Positions 47,194 to 56,375 of a stretch of 64,000 bases of DNA are shown one piece after another; position 1 is the first letter of the stretch; each line of letters opens with the position of its first letter. The notes beneath the pieces are model-generated. The model did not search any database. It was not told the DNA's origin and worked only from the letters and a program-made list of their open reading frames with translations. The DNA is taken from positions 40,674 through 104,673 of the forward strand of contig NZ_JAHRGL010000013.1 of assembly GCF_019097855.1 (NCBI RefSeq), in the 5' to 3' direction. The position numbers were made by a program, and so were the translations under genes. The stretch comes from Geopseudomonas aromaticivorans (lineage in GTDB: Bacteria; Pseudomonadota; Gammaproteobacteria; Pseudomonadales; Pseudomonadaceae).

Positions 47194-48915
47194 ATGCGTA
47201 ACAACCAGCCGGTCACCCAGCGCGAGTACGAGCTTCAGGACAGCGATTTCCTGATTTCACGTACTGATCTCAAGGGCCGGATCGTGTATGCCAACCCCGC
47301 CTTCATCCAGGTCAGCGGTTATGACTGGGAAGAGCTGCACGGCGCCAACCACAACCTGGTACGCCATCCGGACATGCCGCCGGCGGCCTTCGCCAACCTG
47401 TGGGAAACCATCCAGCAGGGCCACGCCTGGAACGGCCTGGTGATGAACCGGCGCAAGAACGGCGACCACTACTGGGTACGCGCCAACGTCACGCCGACCG
47501 TCGAGGATGGTCGGGTGGTGGGCTACACCTCGGTGCGCTCGAAGCCGAGCCGCAGCGAGATCGATGCGGCGAGCCAGGCCTATCGGGCGATCCGCGAGGG
47601 GCGCGGCACGCTTCTCGGCCTGGATCGGGGTCGCCTGGTGCGCCGTGGGCCGCTCGGCTGGCTGGTTCACCTGCGTCGGCCGTCCCTGCGGGCCCGGTTG
47701 TGGAGCATCATGGCCGCCGCCGGCTTGGTGGTCGTCGACAGCAGCACCGACCTGGTCCTCGCCCTTATGAACGGGGCAGGGCCGGCGGATCTGGTCGAGG
47801 AGGCGGGTATGGCGCTGGTCGGCCTGTTCCTGCTGGTTCGCATGGTGCGTACCGGCCGCACGGTGCATCGCGCGCTGGAGGGGTCGGTCCATTACATGGC
47901 GCAGTTGGCCGCCGGCAATCTGGAGGCTCGCCTGGCCGACTGCCAGATCAGCGAAATGGCCGAGCTGATCCGCTTCCAGGCGGCGGTGCGCAACAGCGTC
48001 ACCAGCATCGCCCGTGACGTTAACCGCAGCGTCAACTCGCTGTCGGTGGCGGTGGAAGAGATTGCCCGCGGCAACGAGGAGTTGTCCTCGCGGACCGAGC
48101 AGCAGGCCGCTTCGCTGCAGCAGACCGCGGCGAGCATGGAGGAGCTGACCGCCACCGTACAGCAGAACGCTGGCAACGCCCGTCACGCCAGCCAGCTGGC
48201 CAGCGACGCCTCCAGCACCGTACGCGAGAGTGGCGAGGTGATGGGGCAGGTGGTGGGCACCATGAGCCAGATCACCACGACTTCGCGCAAGATGACCGAA
48301 ATCATCAACGTGATTGACTCGATCGCCTTCCAGACCAACATCCTCGCCCTCAACGCCTCGGTCGAGGCGGCGCGCGCCGGCGAACAGGGTCGCGGCTTTG
48401 CCGTGGTGGCCAGCGAGGTGCGCAACCTGGCCAGCCGCTCGGCCGATGCCTCCAAGGAGATCCGCGGGCTGATCGTCAGCTCCTCGCAGCAGATCGACGA
48501 GGGCGCCCAGCTGGTGCAGCGCGCCGAGCAGAGCATCGAGGGCGTGGTGGCGGCGGTGACCAAGGTCAACGACATCATGGGCGAGATTGCCGCGGCCTCC
48601 GACGAGCAGAGCAGCGGCATTGCCCAGGTCAACCAGGCCGTGGCGCAGATGGACGACGTGACCCAGCGCAACGCCGGTCTGGTGCAGAGCGCGGCCAAGG
48701 CATCGGCCGACCTCGAGGGCTACCTGACCGATGCCCTGCGCACCATGGGTGTGTTCCGTCTGCGCAGCCAGCCGGCCCAGGCGTCGGCCCAGGCGCCACG
48801 CCGCGAGGTCATGGGCGAGCGCCGCGTCGAGCCGCGTGCCCCGGCCACGCCCCCAGCCACTGCCCCGGCCGCTCGCCGCGAAGCCCCGGCGGTCGAGGAG
48901 TGGAGCGAATTTTGA
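47194..48915 (+). CDS. aer: Aer-like PAS receptor, second of a tandem pair
   Basis: 573 residues from the ATG at 47194; a GTG at 47179 would add five. The first 150 residues and the last 330 are nearly the same as in the previous receptor, including the start ([14 protein letters not shown]), while the membrane hairpin (about 175-220) has diverged strongly. It also ends EEWSEF. The pair is a tandem duplication, perhaps kept alike by gene conversion. Different membrane segments could give different coupling or dimer partners. Confidence 0.92.
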   Translation: MRNNQPVTQREYELQDSDFLISRTDLKGRIVYANPAFIQVSGYDWEELHGANHNLVRHPDMPPAAFANLWETIQQGHAWNGLVMNRRKNGDHYWVRANVTPTVEDGRVVGYTSVRSKPSRSEIDAASQAYRAIREGRGTLLGLDRGRLVRRGPLGWLVHLRRPSLRARLWSIMAAAGLVVVDSSTDLVLALMNGAGPADLVEEAGMALVGLFLLVRMVRTGRTVHRALEGSVHYMAQLAAGNLEARLADCQISEMAELIRFQAAVRNSVTSIARDVNRSVNSLSVAVEEIARGNEELSSRTEQQAASLQQTAASMEELTATVQQNAGNARHASQLASDASSTVRESGEVMGQVVGTMSQITTTSRKMTEIINVIDSIAFQTNILALNASVEAARAGEQGRGFAVVASEVRNLASRSADASKEIRGLIVSSSQQIDEGAQLVQRAEQSIEGVVAAVTKVNDIMGEIAAASDEQSSGIAQVNQAVAQMDDVTQRNAGLVQSAAKASADLEGYLTDALRTMGVFRLRSQPAQASAQAPRREVMGERRVEPRAPATPPATAPAARREAPAVEEWSEF

Positions 48916-48935
48916 CAACTCACAGGGAATAGGTC

Positions 48936-49811
48936 ATGAGCAATCCGATGACCGCTGAAGCCGTATCCAGCACCGCCTTTGGCCGCGACCTGATCCTGAC
49001 CGATGGGGATTTTCGCCGCATCTGTCAGCTGATCTACGACCGTGCCGGCATCGTGCTTGCCGACAACAAGCGCGAGATGGTCTACAGCCGTCTGGCCAAG
49101 CGTCTGCGTCTGCACGGCATGAGCCATTTCGGCGAATACCTCGACCGTCTCGCGCGCCAGCCCGGCGCGCGGGAGTGGGAGGCGTTCACCAATGCGCTGA
49201 CCACCAACCTGACCGCGTTCTTCCGCGAGGCGCACCACTTCCCGTTGCTGGCCGCCCATGTGGCCGGTCGGCGCGAGCCGGTGCGGGTGTGGTGTGCGGC
49301 GGCCTCGACCGGCGAGGAACCCTACTCGATCGCCATGACCCTGAGCGAGGCACTCGGCCCGCAACTGGCCAGCCAGTCGCGGGTGATCGCTACCGATATC
49401 GACAGTGATGCCCTGGGCAAGGCGAAGACCGGAGTCTATCCGCTCAAGCAGGTACTGGAGATGGGCGAGGAGCGGGCACACCGTTTCTTCCTGCGTGGCA
49501 GCGGCGAGCGTGTTGGCCTGGCGCGGGTGCGTCAGGAGTTGATGAACATGGTCGAGTTCCGCCAGCTCAACTTGCACGACGCGCAATGGAACATCAGCGG
49601 CCCCTTCGACGTGATCTTCTGCCGAAACATCATGATCTACTTCGATAAACCGAGTCAGGCGAAGATCCTCAAGCACTTCGTGCCGTACATGAAGCCGGAT
49701 GGCCTGCTGATCACCGGCCACTCGGAAAACTTTTCCTACATCAGCGACGACTTCGTGCTGCGCGGGCAGACCGTATACACCCTGCGTTCCGCCGCCCGGC
49801 CTAAAGACTGA
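48936..49811 (+). CDS. cheR: chemoreceptor methyltransferase CheR
   Basis: 291 residues. A helical N-terminal domain (RRICQLIYDRAGIVLADNKR) binds the methylation site; the SAM domain has RVWCAAASTGEEPYSIAMTL, FDVIFCRNIMIYFD and GHSENFSYISDDFVLRGQTV. The beta-subdomain that binds WxxF receptor tails is expected between strands 6 and 7, consistent with the many WxxF tails in this window. Its stop codon lies within the next FliA promoter. Confidence 0.96.
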   Translation: MSNPMTAEAVSSTAFGRDLILTDGDFRRICQLIYDRAGIVLADNKREMVYSRLAKRLRLHGMSHFGEYLDRLARQPGAREWEAFTNALTTNLTAFFREAHHFPLLAAHVAGRREPVRVWCAAASTGEEPYSIAMTLSEALGPQLASQSRVIATDIDSDALGKAKTGVYPLKQVLEMGEERAHRFFLRGSGERVGLARVRQELMNMVEFRQLNLHDAQWNISGPFDVIFCRNIMIYFDKPSQAKILKHFVPYMKPDGLLITGHSENFSYISDDFVLRGQTVYTLRSAARPKD

Positions 49812-49828
49812 AGCTCAGCGGCCGATAA
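49802..49828 (+). promoter_or_regulatory. FliA (sigma-28) promoter for cheB and following genes, overlapping the cheR stop
   Basis: TAAAGACT (49802-49809), an 11-bp spacer, then a perfect GCCGATAA (49821-49828). The -35 lies in the last codons of cheR (Lys-Asp-stop). It should drive cheB, a receptor gene, cheY, cheZ and possibly the CZB receptor. Confidence 0.88.
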
Positions 49829-49954
49829 GACTTCCAATGCCGCTGTGAACTACATCACGGCTGCCCGCCGCGGGCGGTATTGCCGCCTCTTTCACCCTGG
49901 CGTGAGAGAGGCGCCCGGCGGCAGGCCAGCGAGCTGAACGCGAAGGAGAGCAGC

Positions 49955-51016
49955 TTGAGTGTCCCCAAGATCAAGGTTCTGTGCGTCGACGATTCGGCGC
50001 TGATACGCGACCTGTTGCGCGAGATCATCAACTCGCAGCCGGACATGGAAGTGGTGGCGGTGGCCGCCGACCCGCTGGTGGCGCGCGACCTGATCAAGCA
50101 GCACAACCCCGACGTGCTGACCCTCGACGTGGAAATGCCGCGCATGGACGGCCTCGACTTCCTCGACCGCCTGATGCGCCTGCGGCCGATGCCGGTGCTG
50201 ATGGTGTCGTCGCTGACCCAGGCTGGCTCGGAAGTCACCCTGCGCGCGCTGGAGCTGGGCGCGCTGGACTTCATCGCCAAGCCACAAATGGGTATCCGCC
50301 ACGGCATGCTCGACTACAGCGAGCTGATCGCCGACAAGGTGCGCGCCGCCGCCCGTTCGCGGCCACGCCAGTCGGCCCCCGCCACTGCGCCGCGTCCGCC
50401 GGTACTCAAGGCGCCGCTGATCTCCAGCGAGAAGCTGGTGATCATCGGTGCCTCCACCGGCGGCACCGAGGCGATCCGCGCCGTGCTCGAGCCGCTGCCG
50501 GCCAACAGCCCGGCGATCCTCATTGCCCAGCACATGCCGGGCGGCTTCACCAAGTCGTTCGCCGAGCGCCTCAACCGCCTGTGCAACATCGCCGTCAAGG
50601 AAGCCGAGGATGGCGAGCGCATCCTGCCGGGGCATGCCTACATCGCCCCGGGTACCGCGCATCTCAAGCTGGTACGCAGCGGCGCCAACTATGTCGCGCG
50701 CCTCGACGACGGCCTGCCGGTGAACCGCCACCGCCCGTCGGTAGACGTGCTGTTCCGCTCGGCGGCGGAAAGCGCCGGACGCAACGCCATCGGCGTGCTG
50801 CTCACCGGCATGGGCCGCGACGGCGCCCGCGGCCTGCTGGAGATGCGTCAGGCCGGCGCCTTCACCTTCGCCCAGGATGAGGCCAGCTGCGTGGTGTTCG
50901 GCATGCCCCGCGAAGGCATCGCCATGGGCGGTGCCTGCGAGGTGGTAGCGCTGGAGCAGATGGCCGAGCGGATTCTCAAGCAGGTAGCGGCTTCCGGTCG
51001 AGCGCAGCGGGTTTGA
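49955..51016 (+). CDS. cheB: chemoreceptor methylesterase/deamidase CheB
   Basis: 353 residues from a TTG at 49955, chosen because AAGGAGAG lies just before it and the product then starts [19 protein letters not shown]; the frame is open further up but crosses the leader. The receiver domain has Asp58 in [12 protein letters not shown]. The esterase triad is visible as Ser167 ([11 protein letters not shown]), His193 ([10 protein letters not shown]) and Asp289 (GMGRDGARG). It demethylates receptors on phosphorylation by CheA. A rare TTG start may keep its level low. Confidence 0.95.
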   Translation: MSVPKIKVLCVDDSALIRDLLREIINSQPDMEVVAVAADPLVARDLIKQHNPDVLTLDVEMPRMDGLDFLDRLMRLRPMPVLMVSSLTQAGSEVTLRALELGALDFIAKPQMGIRHGMLDYSELIADKVRAAARSRPRQSAPATAPRPPVLKAPLISSEKLVIIGASTGGTEAIRAVLEPLPANSPAILIAQHMPGGFTKSFAERLNRLCNIAVKEAEDGERILPGHAYIAPGTAHLKLVRSGANYVARLDDGLPVNRHRPSVDVLFRSAAESAGRNAIGVLLTGMGRDGARGLLEMRQAGAFTFAQDEASCVVFGMPREGIAMGGACEVVALEQMAERILKQVAASGRAQRV

Positions 51017-51052
51017 GTGACGAATCGTAAGTTCGAGTTGAGGAAGGCAGCG

Positions 51053-52768
51053 ATGTTGCGACACATACGGGGTAAAAGCATTCAGGCGACGGTGAACCGG
51101 GCGGTGGCGGTTTTCCTGTTGCTGCTGCTGACGGTATCCGGCCTGGGCGTGCTGAGCAGCCATAGCGCCAAGCTGGAGATCGAGCGGATCAATCGCATCG
51201 CCGTCGACCAGTCCGACTATGCGCAGACCGCCGACCGCAACCGCCTGAACGCGATGATCGCGATGATCACCTACGAGCGCCTGCAGGGCAGCCGCCAGGC
51301 CGACGAGGCCAGCAAGCGCAAGTTGCTGGAGGAGATCGACGAGCACATCGGCAAGTCCGCCGACTATCTCGAGCGCTTCCAGAAGATGCCCGTACTGGTG
51401 TCCGATGAGGGGCGCATGGCTGTCGAGCGCTACCAGGCCCAGCTGGGGCTGATGGTCGACCTGCTGCGCCAGCAGAGCGCGGCGCTGCGCAAGGGCGACC
51501 TGGACGTCTACCGCAGCCTGGAGAAGCGCGTGCTCGGCCAGGAGCAGCCGGTGCTGGAAGAGGCGATGGTCGATCTGTTCGCGTTCTTTTCGCGCTTCGC
51601 CAATGCCGAAATGAAGCGCTACGAAGAGTCGCTGCAACTGTATGCGCTGCTCGGCGGCCTGGCGCTGGGCTGCTCGATTCTCGTTCTGCTGCTGCTGCGC
51701 GCCATGCTGTTCGGCCGGGTCGTGCGCCCCATCGAGGAAGCGGTGGTACATCTGCAGCGCCTGGCCAAGGCCGACCTGTCGCAGACGGTGCAGGTCAGCG
51801 CCGATAACGAGGTCGGTCACCTGCAGCAGGCGATGCGCGACATGCAGGACAACCTGCGTGAAATCGTCGGCACCGTGCGCGCCAGCAGCGCGGCCATCTA
51901 CGAGGGCGCCCAGGAAATCAGCCGCGGCAACGTCGACCTGTCGTCGCGTACCGAGCAGCAGGCCGCCTCGCTGCAGGAAACCGCGGCGAGCATGGAGCAG
52001 ATGACCTCCACTGTGCAGCAGAACGCCGACAACGCGCGCACCGCCAGCGCGCTGGCCAGCGACGCCTCCAACACCGTCGGCAAGGGCCGCGAGGTGGTCG
52101 CCGAGGTGGTCGACACCATGCAGGGCATCGCCGCCAGCTCGCAGCAGATCGCCAGCATCATCAACGTGATCGACTCGATCGCCTTCCAGACCAACATCCT
52201 CGCTCTCAACGCCTCGGTGGAGGCGGCGCGCGCCGGCGAACAGGGCCGCGGCTTCGCCGTGGTGGCCGGCGAGGTACGCACGCTGGCCGGGCGCAGCGCC
52301 GAGGCGGCCAAGGAGATCAAGACGCTGATCGAGGACTCCACCCTCCGTGTGGAGGAAGGTTCGCAGCTGGCCGAGCAGGCCGGGCGGACCATGGTCGACA
52401 TGGTCGCTGCGGTGCGGCGGGTGACCGACATCATCGACGAGATTTCCGCCGCCTCGCAGGAGCAGAGCGACGGCATCGGCCAGATCAATGTGGCCATCGC
52501 GCAGATGGACGAGGTGACCCAGCAGAACGCCGGGCTGGTGCAGCAGGCCACCACCGCGTCCTCCGCGCTGGACGAGGAGGCGCACCGTCTGGAGCAAGCC
52601 GTGGCGGTGTTCCGCCTCGGCCATGAAACGGCGGCCCGCGCCGTCGCCGGGCCGCCGCAGGCGGTGCGCCGGGCGGAGGCTGCGGCCGACGCCGAGTTTG
52701 CGCAGGCGGCGCCGAGCCGCCGGCAGAGTGCTCCGGCCAGTGCGCAGGAGCAGTGGGAAGAATTCTGA
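51053..52768 (+). CDS. Tar/Tsr-like methyl-accepting chemotaxis protein (four-helix-bundle sensor)
   Basis: 571 residues from the ATG at 51053 (AGGAAGG ribosome site); a GTG at 51017 right after the cheB stop is possible. TM1 about 14-36, an all-helical periplasmic domain of about 150 residues (four-helix-bundle type), TM2 about 200-222, HAMP ([19 protein letters not shown]), and the signalling hairpin. It ends EQWEEF, a full WxxF tail. The ligand is unknown; a position between cheB and cheY is typical for main enteric-type receptors. Confidence 0.93.
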   Translation: MLRHIRGKSIQATVNRAVAVFLLLLLTVSGLGVLSSHSAKLEIERINRIAVDQSDYAQTADRNRLNAMIAMITYERLQGSRQADEASKRKLLEEIDEHIGKSADYLERFQKMPVLVSDEGRMAVERYQAQLGLMVDLLRQQSAALRKGDLDVYRSLEKRVLGQEQPVLEEAMVDLFAFFSRFANAEMKRYEESLQLYALLGGLALGCSILVLLLLRAMLFGRVVRPIEEAVVHLQRLAKADLSQTVQVSADNEVGHLQQAMRDMQDNLREIVGTVRASSAAIYEGAQEISRGNVDLSSRTEQQAASLQETAASMEQMTSTVQQNADNARTASALASDASNTVGKGREVVAEVVDTMQGIAASSQQIASIINVIDSIAFQTNILALNASVEAARAGEQGRGFAVVAGEVRTLAGRSAEAAKEIKTLIEDSTLRVEEGSQLAEQAGRTMVDMVAAVRRVTDIIDEISAASQEQSDGIGQINVAIAQMDEVTQQNAGLVQQATTASSALDEEAHRLEQAVAVFRLGHETAARAVAGPPQAVRRAEAAADAEFAQAAPSRRQSAPASAQEQWEEF

Positions 52769-52875
52769 GCCGGCGGGCGCGAGCCCGGCGGACAGTGAGC
52801 AATCAGGGCGTTGCCGGCGCAGTGATGTGACGGCGCACCGAATCGACAAGCGCCATGACACGACGAGGAAAGACG

Positions 52876-53265
52876 ATGGCCGACAAGAACATGAGCATGC
52901 TGGTAGTGGACGACTTTCCGACCATGCGCCGGATCGTGCGCAGTCTGCTCAAGGAACTGGGCTTCAACAATGTGGAGGAAGCCGAGGACGGCCAGGACGC
53001 CCTCAACAAGCTGCGCTCAGGCAAGTTCGAGTTCGTGGTTTCCGACTGGAACATGCCCAACCTCGATGGCCTGGACATGCTCAAGCAGATTCGTGCCGAC
53101 GACAGCCTCAAGCACCTGCCGGTGCTGATGGTGACCGCCGAGGCGAAGAAGGAAAACATCATCGCGGCGGCCCAGGCCGGTGCCAACGGTTATGTGGTCA
53201 AGCCGTTCACTGCTGCGATCCTGGAAGAAAAACTCAACAAGATCTTTGAGAAGCTGGGCAAGTAA
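52876..53265 (+). CDS. cheY: chemotaxis response regulator CheY
   Basis: 129 residues from the ATG at 52876. All key residues take the same numbers as enteric CheY: Asp12, Asp13, phospho-acceptor Asp57 ([12 protein letters not shown]), Thr87 and Lys109 (YVVKPF). It binds FliM at the LSQEEIDALL motif to switch the motor. It is followed 24 bp later by cheZ. Confidence 0.98.
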   Translation: MADKNMSMLVVDDFPTMRRIVRSLLKELGFNNVEEAEDGQDALNKLRSGKFEFVVSDWNMPNLDGLDMLKQIRADDSLKHLPVLMVTAEAKKENIIAAAQAGANGYVVKPFTAAILEEKLNKIFEKLGK

Positions 53266-53289
53266 TCGACGCCCCGAGGAGACAGCGCT

Positions 53290-53973
53290 ATGAGCGGTGA
53301 CGCACAGCAAGCAGCGGCCAACTGGGACGTGGCCCCCGACGAACTGATCCAGCGCATCGGCCAACTGACCCGCATGCTGCGTGACAGCATGCGCGAGCTC
53401 GGTCTGGACAAGGAGATCGAGAAGGCGGCCGAGGCGATTCCCGATGCCCGCGACCGCCTGACCTATGTGGCATCGATGACCGAACAGGCCGCCGAGCGGG
53501 CGCTCAATGCCATCGATCGTGCCCAGCCGCTGCAGGACGATCTGGCCAAGGGTGCCAGCGCCCTGGACCAGCGCTGGGAGGCGTGGTTCGCCAACCCCGT
53601 GGAGCTGGAGGAGGCCCGCGAGCTGGTCAAGGATACCCGCGGCTATCTGGCCGAGGTACCGCGCCATACCCAGGCGACCCAGCGCGAACTGATGGAAATC
53701 CTCATGGCGCAGGACTTCCAGGACCTCACCGGTCAGGTCATCAAGAAGATGAACGAGGTGATCCGCGAGATCGAGCACCAGCTGATCCAGGTGCTGATCG
53801 AAAGCGTGCCGGACGGCAGCGAGGCGATCATTCTCAAGCGCCTGGCCGAGAGCGAGTGGGAGCCGGAGAAGCCCAAGCAGCTGCTCAACGGCCCGCAGGT
53901 CAAGCCGACCGCCGGTGATGCGGTGGTCAGTCAGGATCAGGTCGACGACCTGCTCAACCAGCTGGGGTTCTGA
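53290..53973 (+). CDS. cheZ: CheY-phosphate phosphatase CheZ
   Basis: 227 residues, mostly helical. The catalytic helix has [20 protein letters not shown], with the active glutamine in the DLTGQVIKK motif, and the C-terminal [14 protein letters not shown] is the CheY-binding tail. It dephosphorylates CheY-P. Confidence 0.97.
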   Translation: MSGDAQQAAANWDVAPDELIQRIGQLTRMLRDSMRELGLDKEIEKAAEAIPDARDRLTYVASMTEQAAERALNAIDRAQPLQDDLAKGASALDQRWEAWFANPVELEEARELVKDTRGYLAEVPRHTQATQRELMEILMAQDFQDLTGQVIKKMNEVIREIEHQLIQVLIESVPDGSEAIILKRLAESEWEPEKPKQLLNGPQVKPTAGDAVVSQDQVDDLLNQLGF

Positions 53974-54013
53974 TCCTGCCGGGATCGGTCAACGTGATTC
54001 ACAGGTTCTCTGA

Positions 54014-55063
54014 ATGATATTTGCCAGCAGGAAACAGGCGGCGCAGCGCGCAGCGGCCGAGCAGGAGGCTCGCAAGTTGCTGGAGGATATCCAGCAGCTC
54101 GAGCAGCAATTGCAGTCTGCCGACCAGACCCGGGACGGGCTGAGCCACGTCTATGCCAGTCACCTCAAGGGCAGCGGCATGCTCGAGGTGGTGCGCCAGA
54201 GCATTGCTGAGCGCGCCGAGGCGCTGGTCGAGGAGCGCAAGGAGCTGAAGAAGCTGGGCGAGGTGTTCGGCGATGCGCGCAGTGCGGTGAGTGCGCTGGA
54301 CAGCCGCTCGCAGCGCATCAACGAGCATGCCCAGAGCAGCACGCGCAGCGCCGAACTGCTCGACCACGCGGCCGGCAGCATCAAGGGCCTGGTGGCGAAT
54401 ATCCAGAAGATCACCGACCAGACCAACCTGCTGGCGCTCAATGCCGCCATCGAGGCGGCGCGGGCCGGCGAGGCCGGGCGCGGCTTTGCCGTGGTGGCAG
54501 GCGAGGTGCGCCAGCTGGCGCAGCGTGCCGGCGTGGCCACGGCGCAGATCGATGCGCTGGTCGGCGAGATCGTCGAGCAGATCGCCAGCATCCGCGATGC
54601 CGTGCTGCTGACCCAGGACAGCGCCACTGAGGTCTCGGCGTCCTCGCTGCAGATCAACGCGGTGGTCGGTGTGATGATCGAGCGCTCCGAGCATCTGCAG
54701 CAGATCATTCGCGACACCACCACGACCTCTTTCCTGAATGCCACCAAGCTCGATCATGCCGTGTGGAAGAATCAGGTCTACCGGCACATCCACAACGCCG
54801 AGTTTGGCGTGCAGCTGACCTGTCATACCGAATGCCGCCTCGGCAAATGGTATTTCCAGGGCTACGGTGCCCGGCACTATGCCCATGTCCACAGCTTCCA
54901 GGCGCTCGATGCACCGCACCGCGAAGTGCACGAAGCCGGGCAGCGTGCCCTGCAGGCCGGGTATGCAGGCGACCTGCAGGGCATGCGCGAGGCGCTGGAG
55001 CAGATGGAAGAGGCCAGCATGGTGGTGGTCAACTGCATTGACGAGTTGATGCGCCAGCTCTGA
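54014..55063 (+). CDS. soluble chemoreceptor with C-terminal CZB zinc-binding domain
   Basis: 349 residues without membrane segments. An N-terminal coiled coil (1-80) leads to a short signalling hairpin ([20 protein letters not shown]), then a CZB domain (about 235-345): [30 protein letters not shown] and [10 protein letters not shown] supply the His/Cys zinc ligands. CZB domains bind zinc through a 3His/1Cys core and in some bacteria sense zinc or hypochlorous acid. It lies between cheZ and flhB, so it may be a cytoplasmic oxidant or metal input. No WxxF tail. Confidence 0.93.
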   Translation: MIFASRKQAAQRAAAEQEARKLLEDIQQLEQQLQSADQTRDGLSHVYASHLKGSGMLEVVRQSIAERAEALVEERKELKKLGEVFGDARSAVSALDSRSQRINEHAQSSTRSAELLDHAAGSIKGLVANIQKITDQTNLLALNAAIEAARAGEAGRGFAVVAGEVRQLAQRAGVATAQIDALVGEIVEQIASIRDAVLLTQDSATEVSASSLQINAVVGVMIERSEHLQQIIRDTTTTSFLNATKLDHAVWKNQVYRHIHNAEFGVQLTCHTECRLGKWYFQGYGARHYAHVHSFQALDAPHREVHEAGQRALQAGYAGDLQGMREALEQMEEASMVVVNCIDELMRQL

Positions 55064-55208
55064 GTGCCGGCACGCCGGGGCGGTACAGGCCAGCGCCCGC
55101 GGCGCGATAAACCGGCGAATTTTCGCGTTGTTTCGTCGATTGCCGACCGCCTTGCGGTCGCACAATGCCTTTTTGCCCGTATGAGTCGCCGCAGGCGCGC
55201 ACAAGGCC

Positions 55209-56375
55209 ATGGCTGACGACAGCAGCGATCAGGACGACAAGACAGAAGCGGCGACACCCCGGCGCCTGGAGAAGGCGCGCGAAGAGGGGCAGGTCGCCCG
55301 TTCCCGCGAATTGAGCACCTTCCTGCTGCTGGCTGGCGGGGTAGGCGGACTGTGGGCGATGGGCAGCGTGCTGTACGCCCAGCTCGGCCTGGTGGTGGAA
55401 CAGTCGTTCCTGTTCGAGCGCCGCGTCGCCTTCGACCCGGCGGTGATGGTCGCGCACTTCGTGAGTCTGACCCAGCGCGGCCTGTTCGCCCTGCTGCCGC
55501 TGATGATCCTCCTGCTGCTGATCGCCCTGGTGTCGCCGATGCTGCTCGGCGGCTGGCTGCTGTCGGCCAAGTCGCTAGCCCCGCAGTTTTCCCGCCTCAA
55601 CCCGATCAAGGGGCTTGGGCGGCTGTTCTCCACCCACGCGCTCGCCGAGCTGGCGAAGGCGCTTGCCAAGGCGCTGCTGGTCGGTCTGGTGGCGGTGAAG
55701 TTCATCTCCGGGCATGTGGGCGAGATGATGGCGCTCATGGGGCAGCCGCTGTCCCAGGCGCTCGCCAATGCCTTGCACCTGGCTGCGCTGGCCTGCGCCT
55801 GGTGCGTGCTGACGCTGGTGCTGGTGATCGGCATCGACGTGCCCTACCAGCTGTGGAGCCATGCCAAGAAGCTGCGCATGAGCAAGGAGGACCTGCGCCA
55901 GGAGCACAAGGAGTCCGAAGGCGATCCACACGTCAAGGGCCGCATCCGCGCCCAGCAGCAGGCGGTGGCGCGGCGGCGAATGATGAGCAAGGTGCCGACT
56001 GCCGACGTGATCGTCACCAACCCGACCCACTATGCGGTGGCGCTGGCCTACGAGGACGGCAGCATGGGCGCGCCGCGGGTGGTGGCCAAGGGCACCGAGC
56101 TGGTGGCCGCGCGCATCCGCGAGCTGGGCCGCGAGCACGCTGTGCCCTTGCTGGAGGCGCCGCCGCTGGCCCGCGCGCTGTACCGCCATGTGGATCTCGA
56201 CAAGGAGATCCCCGCCGAACTGTATACCGCCGTGGCCGAGGTACTGGCCTGGGCCTACCGACTCAAGCGCGTGCGCGAGGAGGGCGGCGAGCTGCCGCCG
56301 ACGCCGCACGACCTGCCGGTACCGGCCGAACTCGATGAACCTGACCGGCGCGACAAGCCCGAGGAATCCCCATGA
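55209..56375 (+). CDS. flhB: flagellar export switch protein FlhB
   Basis: 388 residues: short N-terminus with TEAATPRRLEKAREEGQVAR, four membrane segments (about 32-210) and a cytoplasmic domain with the autocleavage site NPTH (Asn271). The C-terminal tail is long and Glu/Pro-rich. Cleavage lets FliK switch export from hook to filament proteins. The soluble paralogue at 35809 copies the part after NPTH. It overlaps flhA by 4 bp. Confidence 0.96.
   Translation: MADDSSDQDDKTEAATPRRLEKAREEGQVARSRELSTFLLLAGGVGGLWAMGSVLYAQLGLVVEQSFLFERRVAFDPAVMVAHFVSLTQRGLFALLPLMILLLLIALVSPMLLGGWLLSAKSLAPQFSRLNPIKGLGRLFSTHALAELAKALAKALLVGLVAVKFISGHVGEMMALMGQPLSQALANALHLAALACAWCVLTLVLVIGIDVPYQLWSHAKKLRMSKEDLRQEHKESEGDPHVKGRIRAQQQAVARRRMMSKVPTADVIVTNPTHYAVALAYEDGSMGAPRVVAKGTELVAARIRELGREHAVPLLEAPPLARALYRHVDLDKEIPAELYTAVAEVLAWAYRLKRVREEGGELPPTPHDLPVPAELDEPDRRDKPEESP

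Noticed and set aside
51803-51810. GCCGATAA inside the receptor gene after cheB
   Set aside because: Lies in coding sequence with no -35 at the right distance and no gene start behind it.
49892-52861. 989-codon open frame on the minus strand across cheB and a receptor gene
   Set aside because: Antisense shadow of GC-rich genes: His/Gln/Arg-rich low-complexity product with no domain, and both sense genes are unmistakable.
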